Of a stretch of DNA of 21,179 bases, positions 9,564-17,694 are shown one piece after another. Position 1 is the stretch's first letter, and each line of letters begins with the position of its first letter. A program made the translations under genes and the position numbers. This stretch comes from Saprolegnia diclina VS20 (taxonomy: Eukaryota; Oomycota; Saprolegniomycetes; Saprolegniales; Saprolegniaceae). The notes beneath the pieces were generated by a model. The model was not told where the DNA came from. It did not search any database and saw only the letters and a program-made list of their open reading frames with translations. The stretch covers positions 41,950 to 63,128 of the forward strand of contig NW_008246167.1 in the NCBI RefSeq assembly GCF_000281045.1, in the 5' to 3' direction.

Positions 9564-10997
9564 ATGGCCGCCTCTTGTGCCACGACGGCCGCCCTCAACT
9601 GCAATGGCACCCTCATCGCGATCGTCCAGTGCATTGCGTCGTCATGCGACGTCGTAGCCTTTCTCGACGCGCTGCCACCGCAGGTGCTCGGCGAGCCGCT
9701 CCTCGCCTTGCATGCACTGCTCTCGCGACCTGGCCAGTTCCTGCACGCGTGGCCGAGGCCATGCTTCCTCGGGCTCGTCGACGACGAAGAGGCGCTTGCG
9801 CAGGCCGCCTTGCCCGCTTACGAGGCCTTTGACGAATTTTTGGCAGCCAGTATCTCGACCGACCCCGGCACGTTTAGCGCCTTTTTGTCTTTATGGGCAC
9901 ACAAGATGACGGCCATCGACCTCACGTGCAGCGCCAACCTCATTAACGAAGCGCTCTGTCAAGCACTTCGCCGCTGCACGCGCCTGTGCGAGGTTTCGTT
10001 GGACTCGTCGCCAATGACGCCCCATGTGTTTCAAGCGGTGACGACGGCCGCCCATCACGTGTCCAGACTCACCGTGCAGACGGCGCGCGGTCATGCTTTT
10101 GACTGGGCCCCGCTTGTCACATCGTGGCTTGCAAGTGGCCACGCCCAGCACTTGGGTCTGTGCCATGTTCCAGTGCCTACCGATGCCCTCGCACGCGCCG
10201 TCAGTCGCACGTCGACACTGCGCAGTCTCGAGATCCGAATGTCCGATGACTTTGTCGTACAGCTACTCCGTATTGGCGAGTCCCTGCACCACCTCACGCA
10301 CTTTAGTGTGGAGACCAAAGCACCCATCCACCTAGTGCGCATTCTCCATCTCGTTAGCCTCCGGTCGCTATCGTCCATTGCGCTCTCGTGCAACATGCCG
10401 CTGAATCCTGTCTTCCACCAACTGTGTCGCTCGTCTGTGCTGGAAGAACTCGATTTGCGGTGGTGCTCGCTCACGGTTGGCAGCCCTGACGTCGGACACT
10501 GGCCGCGTCTCCGTCTCGCTCAGTTCGATGCTGTAAACTTCAGCCCCGAGGTCTTTGACAACGTCGTGGCGAATCTGACGTCCTCGAACGTTCTGGAGCG
10601 CGTGCACTTTCTAGAGTGCAGCGTGCTTTCGACCAAGATGAACGTCTTGGGGTCGGCGCTCGTGCACTGGATCAACCGTGGTCTTCGCGCCTTGCGTCTC
10701 GCAGACGATCGTTTCGACGACACTTGCGCGGCCGTGCTGGCGACGGCCCTCCGCCAAGCCTCGAACACAGCACCTTTCACGCTCTCTCTGAACGAGAACG
10801 ATCTTACGCTGGAGGGCGTCACCGACCTCCTCTCCGCTCTCGCATCGTGCGTGTGTGTGCGCATTGAGCTCAATGCGACAGAGAACCTCGGAGGACATAC
10901 GGACGAGCTCGTCGCGGTCGCCACCCGTTTCGGTATCAAGGCGATCTGCGGCCAAGACGTCTTCGAATTCTATAGTCCACTTGCGATTAAAGTCTAG
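9564..10997 (+). CDS. LRR-family protein with F-box-like N-terminus (copy 6, intact)
   Basis: Single exon, 477 aa. The ATG at 9564 (AAAATGG context) is chosen over an in-frame ATG at 9492 because similarity to the copy at 2022 starts exactly there. Residues 14-60 (GTLIAIVQCIAS, VVAFLDALP, LLALHALLSRP) form an F-box-like helical region. The middle and end carry ribonuclease-inhibitor-like LRRs: LEELDLRWCSLT, and near the C-terminus LALRQASNTAPFTLSLNEND-type strand-helix units. The tail EFYSPLAIKV is shared with other copies (ELYSPFTIE, VELYSPLAI, VLYSPIKVVE). No signal peptide or membrane segment is seen, so it is probably intracellular. The LRR fold suggests protein binding. Ubiquitin-ligase adaptor is a guess from F-box/LRR layout only. 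Confidence 0.82.
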   Translation: MAASCATTAALNCNGTLIAIVQCIASSCDVVAFLDALPPQVLGEPLLALHALLSRPGQFLHAWPRPCFLGLVDDEEALAQAALPAYEAFDEFLAASISTDPGTFSAFLSLWAHKMTAIDLTCSANLINEALCQALRRCTRLCEVSLDSSPMTPHVFQAVTTAAHHVSRLTVQTARGHAFDWAPLVTSWLASGHAQHLGLCHVPVPTDALARAVSRTSTLRSLEIRMSDDFVVQLLRIGESLHHLTHFSVETKAPIHLVRILHLVSLRSLSSIALSCNMPLNPVFHQLCRSSVLEELDLRWCSLTVGSPDVGHWPRLRLAQFDAVNFSPEVFDNVVANLTSSNVLERVHFLECSVLSTKMNVLGSALVHWINRGLRALRLADDRFDDTCAAVLATALRQASNTAPFTLSLNENDLTLEGVTDLLSALASCVCVRIELNATENLGGHTDELVAVATRFGIKAICGQDVFEFYSPLAIKV

Positions 10998-11397
10998 CAT
11001 TGAGTTGAAGACAATATGTGTACACCGCCATCGGTCTCGTTCTTTCGCTTTTGCGCTATCCGACCAGCTGCACCTGAGGTGCCCGGCATCCGGCCAATCC
11101 AAGGTCGTTGTATCCGGAAAGATCGCGAACCTGGAGTGCGTAGCGTATTCGGATAAACCCACATCCCAGCACCCACAGGCGCTACACCGATACCACAAGT
11201 CGCCATGATACTCCACACATAGTTCTACTTGATTCACTGCTAGTAGAGTCTTTGCATACTCGACGTCCGACATATAGCAGTCCAGAGTCGACTCTGTCGG
11301 TTCCCGCGTTGGGGCCAGCGGAAAACGACCAGCATTCCGCTATCACTGAATTTTGGCCAATCCCAGCTCATTTCCGCTTTCGACCGAACGTGGCAGC
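10998..11397 (+). repeat. Segmental duplicate of the LRR-gene 3' flank (right copy)
   Basis: Right partner of 8697-9073, in direct orientation. Its last part serves as the promoter of the next gene: CCAAT at 11357-11361 and a perfect YCAYTYY initiator (TCATTTC, 11368-11374) lie 24-41 bp before the ATG at 11398. In the left copy the CCAAT is kept, but the initiator reads CTTTTTC. Confidence 0.72.
11357..11374 (+). promoter_or_regulatory. CCAAT box plus oomycete initiator of the 170-aa gene
   Basis: GGCCAATCCC has its CCAAT at 11357-11361, followed by TCATTTCC at 11368-11375, which fits the oomycete initiator YCAYTYY. The spacing to the ATG (11398) is typical for the short 5' leaders of oomycete genes. 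Confidence 0.5.
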
Positions 11398-11910
11398 ATG
11401 GGTGACCTTGTCTGCGCACGGCTCGACCCGGCCATGGCGCTGTACGAAGAAGCGCTCCGGAGTATCTCGCGCGACGCTTGCGCCACGTACAAGTATGCGT
11501 ACATGCGCCGGCTAGACGACGCCATGGAGCAAGGCCTCATCCTCGTCGACTTGCCTGGTCGCCGCAAGTGGTCGCAGGACGCTCGGGTCCTCGACCTTCT
11601 TCTTGCCAACCACCCGTCTGGCATCCTCCCGTCGACGTCTCTGCAGCTGGACGACGGACGCGACCCATCAACGACGATGTGGACGCCTGTGCTGCCGCCC
11701 GGCCTCGACCGCACCTTGCACGACCACTTTGCGCGGGGTAGTACCAACGTCCTGCCCGTTCTCTCCCACGTGGCCATTCGCCGACCGGCTTCGCACGATA
11801 GCGCGGCTCCGCGACTGCCTCGACGAGCACAAGAAGCAGCATCCGACGCCGATGGGGACGAGGAAGACGCTCTGTCGTCCAAGCGCATGAAGGCTTCCGA
11901 GATTTGCTAG
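11398..11910 (+). CDS. 170-aa protein of unknown function
   Basis: Single exon starting MGDLVCARLDPAMALYEEAL. The ATG at 11398 directly follows a CCAAT/initiator pair; the frame is open further upstream but only to a TTG. Residues 1-60 are predicted mostly helical, with a Tyr/Ala/Arg-rich stretch (ATYKYAYMRRLDDAME). Next comes a mixed segment with WSQDARVLDLLLANHPSGILP. The C-terminal 40 residues are low-complexity: acidic (SDADGDEEDALS) and then basic (SKRMK), possibly a nuclear localisation tail. No signal peptide or membrane segment. I do not recognise the family. Codon use is GC3-rich like its neighbours, which supports a real gene. It is in the same orientation as the flanking LRR genes. 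Confidence 0.62.
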   Translation: MGDLVCARLDPAMALYEEALRSISRDACATYKYAYMRRLDDAMEQGLILVDLPGRRKWSQDARVLDLLLANHPSGILPSTSLQLDDGRDPSTTMWTPVLPPGLDRTLHDHFARGSTNVLPVLSHVAIRRPASHDSAAPRLPRRAQEAASDADGDEEDALSSKRMKASEIC

Positions 11911-12512
11911 CAGTTGCCGCCTCGAAACACGACCACGTTGCATTGACCTATCAAGTTGAAACTATAATATGATCAACTCGTGAAACAGGTTGGTCGTTAG
12001 CGCACGTTTCTCGGGTGACGCAGCCCAGATTCGCTCTCTTCGTGTTAGACAGGACTTTTGACACTATTGCGAGGTAATAACTACAAATATCCATCGAATA
12101 GTTGGCATACTGTCCAAAAAAATCACCAATATTGACCGCTTGCTGCAATCGGAGAACTGCAACAAGGCGCAGAAAGTGCAATATGAACCAGCCAATCAAA
12201 TGCAGCACACAGTTGCGTGATGCCTCCAATATCCAACTTCCATAACTAATCACACGCAACCTTGCGCTACATGGACCTCAGCTCAGGCCCAGCTGGCTCA
12301 GGCCTACAAGAGCTAAAAAAATGGCTTGCAATGCGCTCTGTCATTGGTATCATGACCCTGTTGCGTTGCTATTACTATGTAGCAGTACATGCGTCTGCCA
12401 GCACAAGCAGCCAGCCTACAAGCATCTCGCTTAAGACATCTGTTTCCGGTTCAGACTTGGGACGTTTCAGCGGTGACCACCCAAAATCGCTTGACCCACC
12501 AAGCGCACCACA
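11911..12512. other. Gene-free stretch between the 170-aa gene and LRR copy 7
   Basis: 602 bp, AT-richer than the genes. A 102-codon minus-strand frame (11951-12259) is open, but its composition is unlike the local coding style and no motif is seen, so I do not call it. A locally repeated CAGCTCAGGCCCAGCTGGCTCAGGCC-like tract lies at about 12278-12304. No CCAAT/initiator pair is seen close to the ATG at 12513. Confidence 0.4.
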
Positions 12513-13991
12513 ATGACGGTAGTCAAGCGCACATGTCCCGCGGCTTCCAGCGTCCTCGAGGTCCGCAGCGCCCTTCTCTCGGTCGCCCAGTGCCTCGCAT
12601 CGCCCATCGATGTGGCGGCCTTTCTATCTGCGCTGCCAGCGACGTCGCTCGATGCGCCGTTGACAGCGCTGCGGGAGCTGCTGACGCGACCGGGGCCCTT
12701 TTCCTTTGAGTGGCCGACGCCGGACCTCGATGTCGTGACTGAGAGCGATAGGACACTCGTGCGCATCGCGCTGCCAGCACTCGTGTCCGTGCGCGCCCAG
12801 GGCGTGAAGGTGTTTGCGCGCTTGTTCAATCGCCCCGCCGCGACCCACGCCATTAAATGCTTGGATCATTTTGCACAGCGCTTTGCAACCAAGCTCACGC
12901 AGCTCCATCTCGATGCCACGCTCACGTACTCGGATGCGTTTTGCGTCTTGCTCAGTCGCTGCACGCACCTGGAGTCGATTCGACTCGCTGCATCTGGTAG
13001 CAATGTGCTAACCGCGGTGACAACGCCCAACCATCGCGTGCGCAGCATCCGTCTCGAGATGGAGCTCGTCAAAACGACGCCGCGGTGGACGCCTCTCTTG
13101 ACGAAATGGCTCTCGAGTGGTTTTGCCTCGCGCGTCAAAGTGCACACGCCTTTGATTGCCGACGTCGACGACCTCGCACTTGCCATTGCGACAACACCGT
13201 CGCTGCGGGCGCTCTTCGTGCATCACAGTGACGCCATTCTCCACGCGCTCCTGGCGACGCGGCGCGCTCTGTCCCAGATCATCGAGCTGCGCGTAGTCAC
13301 AGACGAGACCGACTTGATCCCGCGACTCTTGCAGCTCGTGGACCACAGTGCGATGAAAGTGCTCGAATTTTTGGGCGCAGCAGATTTCTCGTACATTCTG
13401 GCGCTGTTGCCGCAACTGCCGTCTTTGCACGAGCTCTCATTGCACTACTGCACGCTGGGCGCCATGCCGCTCGACACGTCAACGTGGCCGCAGCTCCGGA
13501 CTGCGTCGTTTGAAGGCGTTAAATTCGAGGCAAACACGTTTGACGCGCTGCTGGCGTACCTGGTGCGTGCGACGCACCTCACCGAGGTGGTGCTAAACGG
13601 CTGCGCATTGGTGGCCGCCAAGATCGACCTTCTCTCGCGCGCTCTGCCCCAATGGATGCAACAAGGGCTCACGTATCTGAGCCTCGTGGACAACCAGCTC
13701 GACAATCGAAGCGCGGCGCTGCTCGCGATCGGACTGCGCGAAGGCCGGAACGTCGCGCCGCTGACAGTCCACCTCCACGGCAATTCGCTGGACGTACACG
13801 GCGTGCGAATGCTGCTCGATGCACTCGCCACGTGCGAATGTGTCCGCATCCAGTTGAACCTCGACGAGAGTGTGCTGGCGCCGTGTGCCAAGGAGCTCCA
13901 CGCGCTCGCAGCGGCGCGGCGCATGCGCGTCGACTTGCTTGATGATGACGGCATCCAAGTGTTATATAGTCCTATCAAGGTTGTCGAATAA
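12513..13991 (+). CDS. LRR-family protein with F-box-like N-terminus (copy 7, intact)
   Basis: Single exon, 492 aa, starting MTVVKRTCPAASSVLEVR. Residues 15-65 (SALLSVAQCLAS, DVAAFLSALPATSLDAPLTAL) match the F-box-like start of copy 6. Further family landmarks are RWTPLLTKWLSSGFA (FDWAPLVTSWLASGHA in copy 6), LHELSLHYCTLGAM, LSLVDNQLDNRSAALLAIGL and LTVHLHGNSLDVHGVRMLLDALA. The last two are ribonuclease-inhibitor-type LRR units. It ends VLYSPIKVVE. It is clearly diverged from copy 6 throughout, so it is an older duplicate than the 2022/9564 pair. No signal peptide or membrane segment. Role in binding a partner protein is inferred from the LRR fold. Confidence 0.82.
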   Translation: MTVVKRTCPAASSVLEVRSALLSVAQCLASPIDVAAFLSALPATSLDAPLTALRELLTRPGPFSFEWPTPDLDVVTESDRTLVRIALPALVSVRAQGVKVFARLFNRPAATHAIKCLDHFAQRFATKLTQLHLDATLTYSDAFCVLLSRCTHLESIRLAASGSNVLTAVTTPNHRVRSIRLEMELVKTTPRWTPLLTKWLSSGFASRVKVHTPLIADVDDLALAIATTPSLRALFVHHSDAILHALLATRRALSQIIELRVVTDETDLIPRLLQLVDHSAMKVLEFLGAADFSYILALLPQLPSLHELSLHYCTLGAMPLDTSTWPQLRTASFEGVKFEANTFDALLAYLVRATHLTEVVLNGCALVAAKIDLLSRALPQWMQQGLTYLSLVDNQLDNRSAALLAIGLREGRNVAPLTVHLHGNSLDVHGVRMLLDALATCECVRIQLNLDESVLAPCAKELHALAAARRMRVDLLDDDGIQVLYSPIKVVE

Positions 13992-14102
13992 AAAAGAACC
14001 ATCTGATAGTGAAGTATTGAGGATAATATAGCTTAAAAGTAGAAAGAAGTATACCCACGTCAACTGAAATGGACATAAATCGGAGCTATTAAAAATGAAC
14101 CC

Positions 14103-14835
14103 ATGGAGGTCCTACCAGACAAAAAATTCGAGAATCGCTCACGTTGCAGCCACGCTCGGCACGTCTCGTTTGTCAACGTCAGAGACGTCAACATCACGGG
14201 GCTCGCGCGAGCGCTGGCGGCCACCAAGTCGCTTCCAGGCCTTACAGTACACAACTGTGACGACCTGCTGCACGTTTTGGGTGCGTTGAAGCTGCCGCTG
14301 GATCCACATACCGAGGTCGATGTCGGGACGTCGTCGACCGAGGCCTATTCTGGGCTGATGGGTCTTCTAGTTGTTACCAAGCTCACGTCACCCAAGCTGT
14401 CTAGCAACCGTGACTTATCGGACTTTCTCTTTGTCATGCACGCCCTGCAGCATCTTCCGTTGGTTGAGGGTGACATCATGAGGAGTACTCGACACATGGG
14501 ACCGCTGGTTTCCACAAGATCGCGTTTCACCAGTCGATCTTGAACAGTGTGCTCTCGTACCTCGACCGCGTCCAAGGCATTTGAGGCTGCAGTCACGTCG
14601 ACACAAGCTTCCTCCACGTCCGTCGAACGCTGGGCCGCTTGATCCAGAAAGGGCTACGATGCGCGAGCTTTGACAGCGTCGCCGGTCTCGACGATGCGAG
14701 CGCCGCCCTCCTCGCGCTCACCGAGAACGATTTCGGGATCACGGGAATGCGTATGTTCATGGAGGCTCCCATGAAGGCAGCATCCCTGCGTTGGTGACGA
14801 CCCTTGGCCTGCACGCGATTTATGCCCACTGTGCA
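14103..14835 (+). pseudogene. Decayed LRR-family fragment (copy 8)
   Basis: Matches the middle and end of copy 7 in several frames. ARHVSFVNVRDVNITGLARALAATKSLPGL corresponds to the ASRVKVHTPLIADVDDLALAIATTPSLRAL segment. SILNSVLSYLDR matches the ANTFDALLAYLVR segment. DDASAALLALTENDFGITGMRMFMEA matches the C-terminal LRRs. ALVTTLGLHAIYA resembles ELVAVATRFGIKAI. At least two frame changes and a stop near 14581 interrupt it, and the N-terminal third and the YSP tail are absent. It lies just downstream of copy 7 in the same direction, which suggests an old tandem duplicate. Confidence 0.65.
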
Positions 14836-15317
14836 GGATCGATTGATTGATTCGTCATTTAAATGATTTTACTTGCTTTTTTCAGTGTACGGTGTCGTAG
14901 CTCAAAGCAGGATCATTCTTCGATTGTCGCATGATATACAAGTCGTCTAAATACTAGTATATCATTTGTGTGCCACGCTGTCGACAATGATGGACAAATC
15001 GGTATGCAGTCAACCCCCTCGTTCGGCTGTGTTAAATAACGTTAACAAGCCCATTCGAATCCAAAGATACGCGACACTCGATATTTGTATGCCATACACA
15101 CATCAAGTAAATGGATCGCCGACTGCTCGCTCGTTTGTTGTATAGAGTATTGATGCAAACTCGTCGTCGGCGTCCTATTCTTTCTTCGACATTCACGCTA
15201 GGACTTAGTACATCGTCCTGTCTACAGGTGTATGGCAATTAGCAAGACGACAAGTGTTCGAAAATCGAAGGAACGAGAGCGTTCGCCAAGGACACTTGCG
15301 AAACGCATTTCGAAAAA
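14836..15317. other. Gene-free stretch upstream of the HA-repeat gene
   Basis: AT-rich and without a supported gene. It holds the left member of a pair of imperfect direct repeats (15031-15108) and a GATTGATTGATT run near 14842. GCATTTCGAAAAAATGG just before the start at 15318 is close to, but not a perfect match for, the oomycete initiator. Confidence 0.45.
15031..15108 (+). repeat. Imperfect direct repeat, left copy
   Basis: Shares GTTAAATAAC, CATTCGA, AAAGATACGC and a 22-nt identical end block (15087-15108) with 17591-17657, in the same order and orientation. The pair brackets the HA-repeat gene. It could be a small dispersed element or a duplicated promoter segment, since each copy lies upstream of a plus-strand gene. 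Confidence 0.6.
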
Positions 15318-17456
15318 ATGGTGTGGATGGCACCAACTCCGACGGGCCCGCCGATCCCGTGGGTGGACCCGGCGACGCTGCCCAAAGTAGGCGAGCGGCT
15401 CCTCGGCATCGGTATCTACCGCCGCCTGTACGGCCACAGCTACCTACCGTTTGACTACATTGTGCCCGACACCGACCCATGGCCTACGACGCTGCGCGGC
15501 AAGCCGCTTGGCGCCGCCATCAGGATCCTTCGCGCCGCCAGTCGTGAGCTCAAACCGTTCGTAGAAGCGCGCCTCGAGGAACTCGGCTTAGTGTGGTGTA
15601 ACCCAGACGACCGCCCGAGCGCCCGGTGCTTCATCGCCCGCTCGCGCAACAGGATCATGGTCACTTGGTCGGCCGTCTTATCCGCTCTCGCCCGATACCG
15701 CGACCTGTACGGCCACGTGTGTGTGCCTGCTAACTGGCCCGTGCCCGAGCACGATCGATCGTGGCCAAAGGAGGCGTGGGGCATCGACTTGGCGCAGGCA
15801 GCCCACACGCTCGACGTGCATGCGTACACGCTGCCGACGCCGCAGCTCCGCATGGCCCTGTCCCTTGGCGCCGTACACGACGTCCCGCTCTGGGCCGACA
15901 TCCTCACCATGCTCACAATGTACTACGAGCAACACGGTGCGGCCGATGTGCCGATCGACTATGTCATTCGCGCGAGTCGGAAGCGCAAGGCCGACGCCGC
16001 AGCGCCGTCGTATTCGCCCAAGTACGACGGTATCCCGCTTGGCGAAGTCGCCATGCGCGTCTGGCTTGTCTCTATCCAGCTGCCATCGCACCGAGGGGAC
16101 GAGCTCCAGCGCGTTCGATACGCTTTCAACACGCCAAGATCATGGGCAAACGTGGTGGCTGCTAAGACGATGTTTGCGAGTATCCACGGACACGACCGCG
16201 TACCCCACGCCTACGCTGTGCCCAAGGACGACGCGACGTGGCCATCAGCAATGCGCGGTATGCGGCTCGGACACTATCTCGGCCTGCAAGCGACGGCGCT
16301 TGGTGACGTCCAACGTGTCACCACCAAGGTCGTCGACCCATTTGCGAGTGCCAGGCATCTAGAAACCGAGTTTGACCAGCACGTACTCGGCCTCAGGATC
16401 TACAAGCGATTGTACACCAAGGATGCACTCGTCGACATTGGCTTTGCTGTGCCCCATAAACTACAGTGGTGGCCGCCCAAGCTCTGGGGTCTCCGCCTCG
16501 GCGACATTGTCGCTACCCTTCGAAAAGACGGTGCATCACTCTCGGCATTGCAACGTGCGATGCTGAACGACATTAGTTTCGTCTGGGACACTGACGTCGC
16601 CGCGTCATGGCCGGATATCGTACAAACACTCCAGCAGTGGCAGGCGACGCACCGCGCGATTGGCTGGCATGACGCGTTTGTGCTGACGTCCGAGTGGCCG
16701 TCGTCGGTCGTCGGACAGACGTTCGGGTACCTCTTGACGTTGTTGGAGGTCCATGAAGACTTTGCAACCAAGGCGCGGCGCGACACCCTGCGGCGTTTCT
16801 CGCTCGATATCGAGCGTCGGTGGTCGGCCAAGGTTCGACAACTCACAGCCTACTACACCCGCCACGGCCACTTGCGCGTACCGCTGGATCATGTAGTGGC
16901 GACCGAGGTTGAGGACCCTTTCTGGCCGGCGGCGGGTGGCGGCCTGCCACTCGGCGCCATTGTGTCGTGGCTCCGACAAGTCCCGCGAGCGGCCATGCCG
17001 TATGACAAGCGCCGGCAGCTTGAGATGCTCAAGTTTGAGTGGGATTTTCTTAGCAGCAACGATTTTACTACACCGGCGCCATCCGCTCCAGTGCACGACA
17101 TCCGACCCGCCACAATCGTGATGACCTCGGGCGAGAAGGACATGTCACCACACGTGATCACGATCGACGACACGGATGACGACTCGGATGCCACCGAAGC
17201 TGTCAACTGGGCCATGTGGGCGGTGGCGCTCACGCAGTTCAAGGCCCACGAAGGGCACGTCAACATTCCGAGTGATTACGTGGTGGGCGCACACGATAAG
17301 CGATGGCCCATCGCGCTGCGGTCGTTTCCCGTGGGTCCGATTCTCGCCAGCGTCCGGTCCAACGTCGTCGAACCACCGACGTGGGTCCAGAGCCAAGTCC
17401 AGTTAGTCGGCGTCGACTGGACCAGTGGCAAAAAAGCGAAAAAGTTTACAGACTAG
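15318..17456 (+). CDS. Helicase-associated (HA) domain repeat protein, 712 aa, no helicase
   Basis: Single exon. About eight repeats of 70-80 aa follow the HA-domain pattern W..L...Y..HGH..VP..YVVP....WP....G..LG......R...L..L.F.W. Approximate spans are residues 24-94, 117-187, 192-272, 276-350, 356-424, 431-498, 501-577 and 631-702. Repeats 1 and 7 are the best preserved, for example YRRLYGHSYLPFDYIVP and YYTRHGHLRVPLDHVV. Repeat 3 carries an insert with RKRK (221-224). An acidic linker (602-628, TIDDTDDDSDATE) precedes repeat 8, and the end is basic (GKKAKKF). HA domains occur next to helicases in bacteria and as multi-copy arrays in oomycetes and other stramenopiles; nucleic-acid binding is suspected, not shown. 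No P-loop or DEAD-type motif is present. The ATG at 15318 is used; 15327 is an alternative. Confidence 0.8.
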   Translation: MVWMAPTPTGPPIPWVDPATLPKVGERLLGIGIYRRLYGHSYLPFDYIVPDTDPWPTTLRGKPLGAAIRILRAASRELKPFVEARLEELGLVWCNPDDRPSARCFIARSRNRIMVTWSAVLSALARYRDLYGHVCVPANWPVPEHDRSWPKEAWGIDLAQAAHTLDVHAYTLPTPQLRMALSLGAVHDVPLWADILTMLTMYYEQHGAADVPIDYVIRASRKRKADAAAPSYSPKYDGIPLGEVAMRVWLVSIQLPSHRGDELQRVRYAFNTPRSWANVVAAKTMFASIHGHDRVPHAYAVPKDDATWPSAMRGMRLGHYLGLQATALGDVQRVTTKVVDPFASARHLETEFDQHVLGLRIYKRLYTKDALVDIGFAVPHKLQWWPPKLWGLRLGDIVATLRKDGASLSALQRAMLNDISFVWDTDVAASWPDIVQTLQQWQATHRAIGWHDAFVLTSEWPSSVVGQTFGYLLTLLEVHEDFATKARRDTLRRFSLDIERRWSAKVRQLTAYYTRHGHLRVPLDHVVATEVEDPFWPAAGGGLPLGAIVSWLRQVPRAAMPYDKRRQLEMLKFEWDFLSSNDFTTPAPSAPVHDIRPATIVMTSGEKDMSPHVITIDDTDDDSDATEAVNWAMWAVALTQFKAHEGHVNIPSDYVVGAHDKRWPIALRSFPVGPILASVRSNVVEPPTWVQSQVQLVGVDWTSGKKAKKFTD

Positions 17457-17457
17457 G

Positions 17458-17542
17458 CGACCACACGACAATTGTTTGTTGAAATTCAATAGCATCATTT
17501 GAGAATATAAAGATGTTTCCTTGTAATCTGGTTGTGTGGTCG
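17458..17542. repeat. 9-bp inverted repeat in the 3' flank of the HA-repeat gene
   Basis: CGACCACAC (17458-17466) and its exact complement GTGTGGTCG (17534-17542) frame 67 bp just after the stop codon. It may be an RNA hairpin of the 3' UTR or chance. The complementarity barely extends further. Confidence 0.3.
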
Positions 17543-17590
17543 ATGGGAACATCGTCGTCGTGTTCAAATTCAAAAGCATCGTTTTTTAAT

Positions 17591-17657
17591 GTTAAATAAC
17601 ACATTCGAGCAAAAGATACGCAATACGGCATCGTAGTATGCCATACACACATCAAGT
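17591..17657 (+). repeat. Imperfect direct repeat, right copy
   Basis: Partner of 15031-15108; the 22-nt identical block is at 17636-17657. It ends 37 bp before the start codon of the DJ-1/PfpI gene. Confidence 0.6.
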
Positions 17658-17674
17658 TGATCGATTGCAGATCG

Positions 17675-17681
17675 CCATTTT
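17675..17681 (+). promoter_or_regulatory. Oomycete-type initiator of the DJ-1/PfpI gene
   Basis: CCATTTT fits YCAYTYY and lies 14 bp before the ATG at 17695, a common position for oomycete transcription starts. Confidence 0.4.
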
Positions 17682-17694
17682 GGAATTCGAGCCC

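Noticed and set aside
10611-11273. 220-codon minus-strand open frame
   Set aside because: Antisense shadow of the intact LRR gene and its duplicated flank. GC-rich third positions on the plus strand suppress stops on the minus strand.
11951-12259. 102-codon minus-strand open frame in the gene-free stretch
   Set aside because: AT-rich codons unlike neighbouring genes, with no motif, start context or homology that I can support.
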